DNA of 64,000 bases, taken from VRUE01 sp963697805 (GTDB lineage: Bacteria; Actinomycetota; Thermoleophilia; Solirubrobacterales; 70-9). This document shows positions 34,950 through 43,603 of this stretch, piece by piece; positions within the stretch are counted from its first letter, which is position 1; every line of letters starts with the position of its first letter. The position numbers were made by a program, and so were the translations under genes. The stretch covers positions 620,001-684,000 of the forward strand of contig CAVOPB010000001.1 in NCBI GenBank assembly GCA_963697805.1, read 5' to 3'. The notes under the pieces were generated by a model. That model did not search any database. It had not been told where the DNA came from and was given only the letters and a program-made list of their open reading frames with translations.

Positions 34950-35621
34950 CTAGGCGGGCGCCGCCACCGCGGCGGCCATTGCCTCGGCGCGCAGCCTCTC
35001 CGGCAGCTCGATCATCGCGCGCAGGGCCTCGAGCGCGGCGCGATCGCCCTCGACCCGGACGTCGGTGACGGCCTCGTCGCCGGCGACGAGGAACGTGATC
35101 ACGTCGCGCGGCGATCCCTCGAGGGTGAGGTCGGGCTCGTGGGCCTCGCCGCGCTCGGCGGTGACCGCGCCATCGGCGATCCGCAGCATGAATGGCCGCC
35201 CCTCGCTGACGAGCTGGACGGTCATCGCGGCGTCCCCGGGTGGCAGCAGGATCACGCGCAGAGAGTTAGGCAGCCACGAGGCTTCGAGCGCTGAGACTTC
35301 CTCGACCTGGAAGAAGTTCAGCCCCCAACGTCCTAGGGCGAGGAGGGGGCCGTCGAGCTCGCGCCCGAGCTCGGTCAGCTCGTAGACGGTGGCAGACGCC
35401 GGCGGGCCCAGTTCGCGGCGACGGACGATCCCGTCGGCCTCGAGGTCGCGGAGTCTCCGGGTGAGGACGTCGGTCGGGGCGCCGCCGACGCCGCGGGCGA
35501 GATCGGAGAAGCGCTGGGGGCCGAGCAGCAGCTCGCGGACGATCAGCAGCGACCAGCGCTCACCGATGCGGTCGAGGGCGCCGGCCATGCTGCATGCCTG
35601 GTCATATCTGCGGCGGCTCAT
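34950..35621 (-). CDS. HxlR-family transcriptional regulator with SCP2-like C-terminal domain
   Basis: 223 residues. Residues about 8-95 form the HxlR winged helix: CSMAGALDRIGERWSLLIVRELLLG, the classic start with a cysteine, then TRRLRDLEADGIVRR. Residues about 125-220 (TVQLVSEGRPFMLRIADG, TLEGSPRDVITFLVAGDEA) resemble an SCP2-like lipid-binding domain, which could sense a hydrophobic ligand. The gene is divergent from an MMPL transporter with only 76 bases between the starts, so it probably controls that gene. Its stop abuts the ferredoxin gene's stop. Confidence 0.87.
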   Translation of the reverse strand: MSRRRYDQACSMAGALDRIGERWSLLIVRELLLGPQRFSDLARGVGGAPTDVLTRRLRDLEADGIVRRRELGPPASATVYELTELGRELDGPLLALGRWGLNFFQVEEVSALEASWLPNSLRVILLPPGDAAMTVQLVSEGRPFMLRIADGAVTAERGEAHEPDLTLEGSPRDVITFLVAGDEAVTDVRVEGDRAALEALRAMIELPERLRAEAMAAAVAAPA

Positions 35622-35697
35622 ATATCCGGCCTGAGTCTAACAAGGTGTGATTTGCTTCACAAAGCGTCCACTTTGGATTCTGGTACGCTCGCCGCGC

Positions 35698-37827
35698 GTG
35701 TCCCGAGTCGCCGACCTCACCTGGAAGCATCCGAAGGCGGTGCTCGGCGTGGTCGCCGTCTTCGCCATCCTCGCCGTCGCCATCGGCCACGACGTCGAGA
35801 GCCACCTGGAGGCGGCCGGCTTCACCGACAGCTCCTCGGAGAGCGAGCGGGCGACGAAGCTGCTGCGCGAGTCGCTCGGCTACGACCCGAATCCGGCGAT
35901 CGTCCTTGTCCTGCGTCAGCCCGGCGGCGGCCCGCTCGACCCCTCCGACCCGTTGGTGCGGCACGAAGCGGAGCGGCTCAGCGCCGGGATGGAACGGGTC
36001 GACCACATCGGCCACGTCATCAACCCGCTCGCCGAACCCAGAGCCGGGGCTCAGTTGATCGCCCGCGACGGTGAATCGCTGGCGATCACCGGCCACCTCG
36101 ACACCGAGGACATCGAGAACGCCGGCGGCCTCGCGGCCGAAGGGGTCGAACCGCTGGTCGCCTCGAGCAAGCTCGACGTCGAGATGGGGGGCTTCGCGCC
36201 CGGATTCAATGAGACCAACGACCTGACCCGAACCGACCTGACCAAGTCGGAGCTGATCGCGTTCCCGATCCTCGCCCTGTTCCTGCTGTTCGTCTTCCGC
36301 GGCGTCATCGCCGCCGCGATCCCGCTCCTGATCGGGGTGATCTCGATCGTCGGCACGCTGATGGTGCTGCGGATCATGGCCAGCGTCACCGACACCTCGC
36401 TCTTCGCCCTCAACCTCGCCACCGGGTTGAGCCTCGGCCTGGCGGTCGATTACGCGTTGCTTCTGGTCTCGCGATATCGCGAGGAGATAGGGCGCGGCGG
36501 TGCGTCGCGGGAGGCGCACCGCCGCACCGTTCAGACCGCGGGCCGCGCCGCGGTCTTCTCGGGGATGACGGTCGCCGCGGCAATGGCGGCGCTGATCATC
36601 ATGCCGCAGCGGTTCCTCTACTCGATGGCCGTCGCCGGCGCCTCGGTCGCGGTCCTCTCCTCGGTGATCGCGATCCTGGTCGTCCCCTCCCTGTTGGCTC
36701 TGCTCGGGACCCGGATCGACGCCCTCTCGATTCGCCGCGGCCCGGCGGTTTCCGACGAATCCGACGGCTGGTACCGGCTCGCGCGCGGGGTGATGAAGCG
36801 CCCGGTTCTCGTCGCCGCCTCGAGCGCCGCCCTGCTGCTGGCCTGCGCGACGCCGCTGCTGTGGACGACGCTGACCGGGCCGAGCGCCGAAGCCGTCCCC
36901 CCCGGGCAGCCCTCCTACGACGCCTACAAGTACCTCGAAGCGCACTATCCCCGCAGCGTCACCGAGGCGGTGACGGTCGCCGTCGACGGGCAGGCGAGCC
37001 CACCGCAGCTCGCCGCCTACCAGCGTCGGGTCGAAGGCGTCGAAGGGGTCGCGGGCGGGTCGCCGTTCGCCCCGGCCGGGAAGGGCGTCGCCTACGCGAA
37101 CTTCGCTCTCGAAAACCACGCCCTCAGCGGCGAGGCGCAGGACTCGCTGCACGAAATCCGCGACCTCGGCCCGCCCGGAGCGGCCCAGATCCTCGTCTCG
37201 GGCAACACCGCACGGTTCATCGATCAGAAGGAGAGCCTCGCCAAGCACGCGCCGCTGGTGGTCGGGATCATCGCCCTGACGACCCTGATCATCCTCTTCC
37301 TGCTGACCGGCTCGGTCCTACTGCCGATCAAGACGCTGGTGATGAACTCACTGACCCTCGGCGCGACGCTCGGAATCCTCGTCGTCGCCTTCCAGGCCGG
37401 CCTGCTCGACGGAATACTCGACTACACCGGACCGGAAGCGATCGAGGTGACGAGCCTCGTCTTCCTCTTCGCGGTGCTGTTCGGGCTGGCGACCGACTAC
37501 GCGGTGCTGGTGATGGCGCGGATCAAGGAACGCCATGACCTCGGCGACAGCAATGAGGAGGCGGTCGCGACCGGAATCGCCCGCACCGGCCGCGTCATCA
37601 CCGCCGCCGCGGTGGCGATCGCGATCGTCTTCTTCGCGTTCGCGGTCAGCAGCGTTTTCTTCGTCAAACAGATCGCGATCGGGATGGCGGTCGGGGTGCT
37701 GATCGACGCGACGATCGTCCGCGCGCTCCTCGTTCCCTCGCTGATGCGTCTGTTCGGCGATTGGAACTGGTGGGCCCCGGCGCCGCTGCGCTGGGTCCAT
37801 CGTCGCTTCGGCTTCTCCGAGGCCTGA
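35698..37827 (+). CDS. MMPL/RND-family lipid or drug transporter
   Basis: About 709 residues from GTG 35698, chosen because SRVADLTWKHPKAVLGVV then places the first helix correctly; an in-frame GTG lies at 35647. Two copies of the RND half-unit are visible: a helix, a large extracytoplasmic loop, then five helices. Both include the GLSLGLAVDYALLLVSRYREE and GLATDYAVLVMARIKE repeats with the conserved Asp-Tyr of the proton relay. MMPL proteins export lipids or hydrophobic compounds using the proton gradient. The divergent HxlR regulator with its possible lipid-binding domain fits ligand-induced export. Confidence 0.92.
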   Translation: MSRVADLTWKHPKAVLGVVAVFAILAVAIGHDVESHLEAAGFTDSSSESERATKLLRESLGYDPNPAIVLVLRQPGGGPLDPSDPLVRHEAERLSAGMERVDHIGHVINPLAEPRAGAQLIARDGESLAITGHLDTEDIENAGGLAAEGVEPLVASSKLDVEMGGFAPGFNETNDLTRTDLTKSELIAFPILALFLLFVFRGVIAAAIPLLIGVISIVGTLMVLRIMASVTDTSLFALNLATGLSLGLAVDYALLLVSRYREEIGRGGASREAHRRTVQTAGRAAVFSGMTVAAAMAALIIMPQRFLYSMAVAGASVAVLSSVIAILVVPSLLALLGTRIDALSIRRGPAVSDESDGWYRLARGVMKRPVLVAASSAALLLACATPLLWTTLTGPSAEAVPPGQPSYDAYKYLEAHYPRSVTEAVTVAVDGQASPPQLAAYQRRVEGVEGVAGGSPFAPAGKGVAYANFALENHALSGEAQDSLHEIRDLGPPGAAQILVSGNTARFIDQKESLAKHAPLVVGIIALTTLIILFLLTGSVLLPIKTLVMNSLTLGATLGILVVAFQAGLLDGILDYTGPEAIEVTSLVFLFAVLFGLATDYAVLVMARIKERHDLGDSNEEAVATGIARTGRVITAAAVAIAIVFFAFAVSSVFFVKQIAIGMAVGVLIDATIVRALLVPSLMRLFGDWNWWAPAPLRWVHRRFGFSEA

Positions 37828-37895
37828 GGCGGCATTTCGAGCGGTGGCGACGGCTCGAGGCGTGGCGACGTCTCGAGGACGAAGGCGGGATAGCC

Positions 37896-37932
37896 CATCA
37901 AGTTGACGGGCGAATGCATGGTCAACTTGATG
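37896..37932. repeat. 37-bp palindromic element, copy 2
   Basis: The same arms CATCAAGTTGAC/GTCAACTTGATG as at 32496, with a different 13-base centre. Both copies are followed by TGG-N-ATTT. It lies between the MMPL gene and the TetR gene, where it may terminate transcription. Confidence 0.8.
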
Positions 37933-37989
37933 GCATTTGCCTGAGGTCGTGCGTAGGGGCCCGATCGTCGCCACTCTGAGTGCGATCGA

Positions 37990-38029
37990 TCACATTACCG
38001 CCATATAAATTTATAGTCGGGTAACGTGA
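37990..38029. promoter_or_regulatory. Inverted-repeat operator in front of the TetR gene
   Basis: TCACATTACC at 37990-37999 and GGTAACGTGA at 38020-38029 are inverted copies matching 9 of 10 bases, around an AT-rich centre that contains ATAAATTTAT. The site ends seven bases before the TetR ATG, so it would cover the promoter or leader. It is the best candidate for TetR autoregulation of the downstream lipid operon. Confidence 0.7.
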
Positions 38030-38036
38030 TTGGGGG

Positions 38037-38699
38037 ATGGCAGCCGCCCCGACACCTCGCACCCGGCTCTCGCGTGCCGACCGGATGGAGCAGACCCTCG
38101 CGGTCGCCCATGACCTGTTCGCCGCCCGCGGCTTCGCGGCGGTGACGATGGACGACATCGCGGCCGCGGTCGGGGTCACCAAGCCCCTCCTCTACAACTA
38201 CTTCGGCAACAAGGAGCGGCTCTATGTCGCCTGCATGGAACGCGCGGGCGACGCCCTGTTCGCGACGATCGAAGAAACGGTCCGGCCCAGCGCCAACCCC
38301 GGCGACCTGCTGAGCGATGGGCTGCGGGCGTTCTTCGCCTTCCTCGACGCCGACCGCGCCGCCTGGGCGGTTCTCTTCGACGAGAGCCTGCCCCAGAGCG
38401 GCGTCGTCGCCGATCGCGTCGCCGACTACCGCGGGCGGGTTCTCGAGCTCGTCGCCGACTCGCTCCTCGCCCAGCTTCCGCCGCGGCGGCGCGACGCGGC
38501 CAGCACCGAGGTCGAGGCCCTCTCGACCGCCCTGATGGGCGCTGCCGAGGCGCTCGCCCGGTGGTGGCTGCGCACCGAGGCGGTCTCCGCCCGGGAGGCG
38601 GCCGAGCTCCTGATCACGACGATCGAGCCCGGCCTCCGCGCCCGCTCGGCCCCGACCACCAGAGCTTCCAAATCGAAATCGAAAGGTGATCGAAGTTGA
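38037..38699 (+). CDS. TetR-family transcriptional regulator
   Basis: 220 residues. The N-terminal helix-turn-helix (FAAVTMDDIAAAVGVTKPLL then YNYFGNKERLY) is canonical; the C-terminal helical part would bind a ligand, probably an acyl-CoA given the operon. A palindrome overlaps its upstream region. The gene ends inside the TTG start of the thiolase gene, making it the first gene of a tightly coupled operon. Confidence 0.93.
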   Translation: MAAAPTPRTRLSRADRMEQTLAVAHDLFAARGFAAVTMDDIAAAVGVTKPLLYNYFGNKERLYVACMERAGDALFATIEETVRPSANPGDLLSDGLRAFFAFLDADRAAWAVLFDESLPQSGVVADRVADYRGRVLELVADSLLAQLPPRRRDAASTEVEALSTALMGAAEALARWWLRTEAVSAREAAELLITTIEPGLRARSAPTTRASKSKSKGDRS

Positions 38700-39982
38700 T
38701 CGACAAGCCCCGCAGGGTCGCCGTCCTCGGCGGCAACCGAATTCCCTTCGCCCGCTCGGATTCCGCCTATGCCCACGCGTCCAACCAGGACATGCTCACC
38801 GCCGCCCTCGACGGGCTGGTCGACCGCTTCGGCCTCGAGGGCGAGACCCTCGGCGAGGTCGCCGGCGGCGCGGTCCTCAAGCACTCCCACGACCGCGACC
38901 TGGCCCGTGAGAGCGTGCTCAACACCCGGCTCGCCGCCGAGACCCCCGCCTACGACGTCCAGCAGGCCTGCGGGACCGGGCTCGAGACGACGATCCTCGT
39001 CGCCAACAAGATCGCCCTCGGCCAGATCGACGCCGGCATCGCCTGTGGGGCCGACACCACCTCCGACGCCCCGATCGGCCTCAACGAGCAGCTGCGGGAG
39101 ACCCTGCTCGAGGCGAACCGCCAGCGCTCGACGGCCGGCAAGCTGAAGGCCCTGACCCGGGTCCGTCCCGGCCACGTCGTGCCCGCGATCCCGCGCAACG
39201 AGGAGCCCCGCACCGGCCTCTCGATGGGCGATCACTGCGCGATGATGGCGACGGAATGGGACATCGGCCGGGCCGAGCAGGACCAGCTCGCGGTCGAAAG
39301 CCACCACGCCCTGGGGGCCGCCTACGAGCGCGGCTTCCTCGAGGACCTGACGACGCCCTACCTCGGGCTCGAGCGCGACCAAAACCTGCGTCCCGACTCC
39401 GACCCCGAGAAGCTGGCGAAGCTGAAGCCGGTATTCGGCGGCGTCGAGGGGACCATGACCGCCGCCAACTCGACCCCGCTCAGCGATGGCGCCTCCGCCG
39501 TTCTACTCGCCTCCGAGGTGTGGGCGGCGGCTCACGACCTGCCCGTCCTCGCCTACATCACCGAGGCCCAGACCGCGGCCATCGACCACGTCCACAAGGG
39601 CGAAGGACTGCTGATGGCGCCCGCATACGCGATGCCGCGGATGCTCGACCGGGCCGGCCTCGGGCTCGGCGAGTTCGACTACTACGAGATCCACGAGGCG
39701 TTCGCCGCCCAGGTCCTCTGCACGCTCAAGGCCTGGGAGGACCCCGAGTTCTGCCGCGAGCGCCTCGACCGCGACGAGCCGCTCGGTTCGATCGACCGCG
39801 CCAAGCTCAACGTCAACGGCGGCTCGCTCGCCGCCGGCCACCCGTTCGCCGCGACCGGCGGGCGGATCGTCGCCGGGCTCGCCAAGCAATTGGGCGAAGA
39901 AGGCGGCGGACGCGGCCTGATCAGCATCTGCGCCGCCGGCGGCCAGGGCGTCGTCGCGATGCTCGAAGGAGCGGGCAAATGA
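38696..39982 (+). CDS. Acetyl-CoA C-acetyltransferase / 3-ketoacyl-CoA thiolase (FadA2/FadI-like)
   Basis: 428 residues from TTG 38696, overlapping the TetR stop. The nucleophilic cysteine is in QQACGTGLE, the histidine pair in NGGSLAAGHPFAATGG and the second cysteine in SICAAGGQG. It cleaves 3-ketoacyl-CoA or condenses acetyl-CoA. The next genes encode FabG4-like and HtdX-like enzymes, matching the content of the mycobacterial fadA2-fabG4-htdX locus, so together they can run one C2 cycle on CoA thioesters. Confidence 0.93.
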   Translation: MIDKPRRVAVLGGNRIPFARSDSAYAHASNQDMLTAALDGLVDRFGLEGETLGEVAGGAVLKHSHDRDLARESVLNTRLAAETPAYDVQQACGTGLETTILVANKIALGQIDAGIACGADTTSDAPIGLNEQLRETLLEANRQRSTAGKLKALTRVRPGHVVPAIPRNEEPRTGLSMGDHCAMMATEWDIGRAEQDQLAVESHHALGAAYERGFLEDLTTPYLGLERDQNLRPDSDPEKLAKLKPVFGGVEGTMTAANSTPLSDGASAVLLASEVWAAAHDLPVLAYITEAQTAAIDHVHKGEGLLMAPAYAMPRMLDRAGLGLGEFDYYEIHEAFAAQVLCTLKAWEDPEFCRERLDRDEPLGSIDRAKLNVNGGSLAAGHPFAATGGRIVAGLAKQLGEEGGGRGLISICAAGGQGVVAMLEGAGK

Positions 39983-41307
39983 GCGCGGACCGCTACCAGC
40001 AGCTCGTCAACGCCCCGGTCGCCTCGACCATCGCCAAGCAGTTTGGGCTGCCGCAGCCGGTCGAGCTCGACCGTTACAGGCCCGGCGCGCCGGTGATCTC
40101 CGGCCAGGTCCTCTCCGGCTCGGCGCCCGAAGGCCGTCTGATCAAGCACGCGCGAGCTGTCCTCGACCAGATCGGAGTCGAACGGGGCGGCGCCGAGGGC
40201 AAGGTCAAGGGGCTGGTCTTCGACGCCTCCGGCATCTCCGACTCGACCGAGTTGGTCGAGCTGCAGCGCTTCTTCTACCCGGCGGTCGGTCGCCTCGCGC
40301 GCTGCGGCCGGGTCGTCGTCCTCGGCACCGAGCCGAGCGAGGCCGGCTCGACCCGGGCCCGGACCGCCCAGCGCGCCCTCGAGGGGTTCACCCGCTCGCT
40401 GGCAAAGGAGATCGGCGGCCGCGGATCGACCGCGCAGCTCGTCCTCGTCTCCCCCGGCGGCGAGGAGGAGCTGGCCTCGACCCTGCGGTTCCTGCTCTCG
40501 CTGCGCTCTGCCTACGTCTCGGGCCAGGTCGTCCGGGTCGGCCCGGCGGTCACCGAGACCCCCGAGCTCGACTGGGAGCGCCCGCTCGAGGGCCGGCGGG
40601 CGCTGGTCACCGGCGCCTCGCGGGGGATCGGCGCCGCGATCGCCGAGACCCTCGCCCGCGACGGTGCCCACGTGATCGGGCTCGACATCCCACCGGCCGC
40701 CGAGGAGCTCCGCAAGCTCACCGACGGGCTGGGCGGAGAGACGATCGACCTCGACATCACCGCCGAGGACGCGCCGGCACGAATCGCCGACGGCGTCGGC
40801 GAGGGCATCGACGTCCTCGTCCACAACGCCGGCGTCACTCTCGACCGGACGATCGCGAAGATGCCGGAGGAGCGCTGGTCGAAGTTGATGGAGATCAACC
40901 TCTCCAGCGAGGAGCGGATCAACGACACCCTGCTCGATCGCGGCCTGCTCAACCCGAACGGGCGGATCGTCTGCGTCTCCTCAATGTCGGGAATCGCGGG
41001 CAACTCGGGCCAGACCAACTACGCGACCTCGAAGGCGGGCGTGATTGGGATGGTCGAAGCGATGGCCCCCGAGCTCGCCGGGCGCGGGGCGACGATCAAC
41101 GCGGTCGCCCCCGGCTTCATCGAGACCAAGATGACGGCGGCGATGCCGTTCGGCCCGCGCGAAGCAGGCCGCCGGCTCAGCAGCCTCTCCCAGGGCGGTC
41201 TGCCGGTCGACGTCGCCGAGACGATCGCCTGGTTCGCGAGCCCGGGCTCGACCGGCGTCAACGGCAATACGGTCCGCGTCTGCGGCCAGAACCTGCTGGG
41301 GGCGTAG
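39979..41307 (+). CDS. High-molecular-weight 3-oxoacyl-thioester reductase (FabG4-like)
   Basis: 442 residues from ATG 39979, overlapping the thiolase stop. The first about 200 residues form a degenerate Rossmann domain (flavodoxin-like in the mycobacterial enzyme). The second is a full SDR with TGASRGIGAAIAETLA for NAD(P), HNAG, SSMSG and the catalytic YATSK. Only HMW FabG proteins such as FabG4 (Rv0242c) have this length and layout; they reduce 3-ketoacyl-CoA with NADH. Position between a thiolase and a MaoC-type hydratase matches that locus. Confidence 0.9.
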   Translation: MSADRYQQLVNAPVASTIAKQFGLPQPVELDRYRPGAPVISGQVLSGSAPEGRLIKHARAVLDQIGVERGGAEGKVKGLVFDASGISDSTELVELQRFFYPAVGRLARCGRVVVLGTEPSEAGSTRARTAQRALEGFTRSLAKEIGGRGSTAQLVLVSPGGEEELASTLRFLLSLRSAYVSGQVVRVGPAVTETPELDWERPLEGRRALVTGASRGIGAAIAETLARDGAHVIGLDIPPAAEELRKLTDGLGGETIDLDITAEDAPARIADGVGEGIDVLVHNAGVTLDRTIAKMPEERWSKLMEINLSSEERINDTLLDRGLLNPNGRIVCVSSMSGIAGNSGQTNYATSKAGVIGMVEAMAPELAGRGATINAVAPGFIETKMTAAMPFGPREAGRRLSSLSQGGLPVDVAETIAWFASPGSTGVNGNTVRVCGQNLLGA

Positions 41308-41309
41308 CG

Positions 41310-42230
41310 ATGCCGACCCGAACGCTCGAGACCCCGCCCAGCATCCTGCCGCTCTATGCCCGGGCCGCGGCACCGATGATCCCCGGCGCCTCGCTGCTCC
41401 CCTTCATCCCCGGCGGCGGCGGTGAGATCCCCGAGCTCGACCTCGAGCTGGCGGGAGTCCGAGCCGACGCCGGAGAGGTCGCCGCCTACGCCAGGGTCTG
41501 CGGGTTCGCCCTCCGCGACCACCTCCCCCCCACCTACCCGCACATCCTCGCCTTCCCGCTGCAGATGGCGGTGATGGCCGACGGCAGCTTCCCGTTCGGG
41601 GCTGTCGGCCTCGTCCACATCGAGAACTCGATCACCCAGCACCGGCGGATCGGGCTCGACGAGGAGCTGCGGCTGACGGTGCGCCCGACCGGGCTCGAGC
41701 CGCACCCCCGCGGCCGCACCTTCAGCCTCGTCACCGAGGCCTGGGCCGGGCGCCAGAAGGCCTGGGAGGAGGTCAGCACGATGCTGCGCCGCGGCGGCGG
41801 TGACGGATCCGAGGCCAAGGCGCCCGACCGCGATGACGCGGGCACCGAGCTCGAGGTCAGCGCCGAGTGGCGCCTCGGCGGCGATCTCGGCCGCCGCTAC
41901 GCGGCGGTCTCCGGCGATTGCAACCCGATCCACATGCACGCCTGGACCGCGAAGCCGCTCGGCTTCAAACAGGCGATCGCGCACGGCATGTGGACCGAGG
42001 CCCGCTGCCTTGCCGCGGTCGAGAGCCGCCTCCCCGACGCCTTCCGCGTCGATGTGCGGTTCCGCAAGCCGATCTTCCTACCCGGCCGGATCGAGTTCCT
42101 GGCCGACGCCGAGAACGAAAAGGAGATCGCCTTTGCGGTGCGTGACGCAAAGCGACAGACCCCCCACCTCGACGGCCGCGTGAAGCGGGTCGAGGCCAAA
42201 ACCAGAAGCGAGAGGAAGCAGCCCCAGTGA
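41310..42230 (+). CDS. MaoC-like 3-hydroxyacyl-thioester dehydratase (HtdX-like)
   Basis: 306 residues with a double hot-dog layout. The N-terminal half (HLPPTYPHILAFPLQMAVMA) lacks the catalytic motif. The C-terminal half has the hydratase-2 motif YAAVSGDCNPIHMHAWTAK with the Asp/His pair. This is the pattern of mycobacterial HtdX (Rv0241c), which also follows fabG4. It interconverts 3-hydroxyacyl and 2-enoyl thioesters. It starts two bases after the reductase stop, and its own stop overlaps the next gene's GTG. Confidence 0.88.
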   Translation: MPTRTLETPPSILPLYARAAAPMIPGASLLPFIPGGGGEIPELDLELAGVRADAGEVAAYARVCGFALRDHLPPTYPHILAFPLQMAVMADGSFPFGAVGLVHIENSITQHRRIGLDEELRLTVRPTGLEPHPRGRTFSLVTEAWAGRQKAWEEVSTMLRRGGGDGSEAKAPDRDDAGTELEVSAEWRLGGDLGRRYAAVSGDCNPIHMHAWTAKPLGFKQAIAHGMWTEARCLAAVESRLPDAFRVDVRFRKPIFLPGRIEFLADAENEKEIAFAVRDAKRQTPHLDGRVKRVEAKTRSERKQPQ

Positions 42231-43564
42231 ATGAGAACGGCAACAGCGCCAGCGCCGGCGACCGCGGCATGGGAGTCGCCCTGCGAACGCTCAACAAGCT
42301 GGCAGGCTCAAGCCTGCTCGACCGGATCGGCATCCGCAAACAGTTCGAGCGGATGGTCTTCACGACGACTAAGGGCGGGTTCCGCTCGGCGACCGCGGCC
42401 GCGCGCACCTTCAAGGCCGCGCAGAAGCTCGGCAAACCGGCCCGCCAGAAGACCGGCAGGCCTCGCGACCTGTTCGACCTCGCCCCCGACGACGAGCAGC
42501 AGATGTTCCAGGAGGCGGTCCGCGACTTCGCCGGCGAGAAGGTCCGCCCCGCCGCCCAGGAGGCGGACGCCGAGCGGACGACGCCACCGGAGCTTCTGGC
42601 GCAGGCCAACGAGCTCGGCGTCAACATGCTCGGCGTCCCCTCCGAGCTCGAAGGCGTGATGGAGGAGCAGTCGGCGGTCGGAAGCGTCCTGATCGGCGAG
42701 GCCCTGGCCCACGGCGACATGGGGATCGCCTACGCCACCCTCGCCCCGGGCGCGGTCGCGACCGCGATCGGCCTCTGGGGCACGGCGGACCAGGAGTCGA
42801 CCTACCTCCCGGCCTTCACCGGCGAGGACACACCCGCCGCCGCACTCGCGATCCTCGAGCCGAAGCCGATCTTCAACCCGCTCGAGCTCGAGACCAGGGC
42901 CCGCCGCGACGGCGATGACTGGGTCATCGAGGGAACCAAGTCGCTGCTCGCCCGGGCGAAGGAGTGCGAGCTCTTCATCGTCGCCGCCGAGGCCGAGGGC
43001 GTCGGCCCGGCGCTGTTTCTGGTCGAGTCGGGCGGCGAGGGCCTCGCGATCGAGGACGAGCCGGCGATGGGCCTGCGGCCGGCGGCCACCGGCCGCCTGA
43101 TCCTCGACGGTGCCCGCGTCCCCGCCGGCGCCCTGATGGCCGAGGGCGAGTCCAACGCCTACGCCGAGTGCGTGCAGCGGGCGCGGATCGCCTGGTGCGC
43201 GCTTGCGGTCGGGACCTCGCAGGCGGTGCTCGACTACGTCATCCCCTATGTCAACGAGCGGACCGCGTTCGGCGAACCGATCTCCAACCGCCAGGCCGTC
43301 GCCTTCACGGTCTCCAACATCGGGATCGAGTCCGACTCGATGCGGCTCGTCACCTATCGCGCCGCGAGCCGGGCCGACCAGGGCAAGGAGTTCGGCCACG
43401 AGGCTGCCCTGGCGCGGCGCCTGAGCGCTGCCAAGGGCATGCAGATCGGGTCAGACGGGGTCCAGCTCCTCGGCGGCCACGGCTTCGTCAAGGAGCACCC
43501 GGTCGAGCGCTGGTACCGAGATCTCCGCGCAGCGGGCGTGATGGAGGGCGCCCTGCTCGTCTAG
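42227..43564 (+). CDS. Acyl-CoA dehydrogenase family protein
   Basis: 445 residues from GTG 42227. An extra N-terminal segment of about 75 residues with a basic character precedes the ACAD fold (DEQQMFQEAVRDFAGEKVRP). The sequence keeps ERTAFGEPISNRQAVAF and LLGGHGFVKEHPVERWYRDL, and ends right after a glutamate (GVMEGALLV) in the region where ACADs place the catalytic base, so it is shorter at the C-terminus than most. Activity is plausible but less certain than for its neighbour. It may oxidise the acyl-CoA entering the pathway. Confidence 0.85.
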   Translation: MNENGNSASAGDRGMGVALRTLNKLAGSSLLDRIGIRKQFERMVFTTTKGGFRSATAAARTFKAAQKLGKPARQKTGRPRDLFDLAPDDEQQMFQEAVRDFAGEKVRPAAQEADAERTTPPELLAQANELGVNMLGVPSELEGVMEEQSAVGSVLIGEALAHGDMGIAYATLAPGAVATAIGLWGTADQESTYLPAFTGEDTPAAALAILEPKPIFNPLELETRARRDGDDWVIEGTKSLLARAKECELFIVAAEAEGVGPALFLVESGGEGLAIEDEPAMGLRPAATGRLILDGARVPAGALMAEGESNAYAECVQRARIAWCALAVGTSQAVLDYVIPYVNERTAFGEPISNRQAVAFTVSNIGIESDSMRLVTYRAASRADQGKEFGHEAALARRLSAAKGMQIGSDGVQLLGGHGFVKEHPVERWYRDLRAAGVMEGALLV

Positions 43565-43603
43565 CGGCGATCGACTCTTCTAGAGCGAAAGGCAAGCAAG
43601 ACG

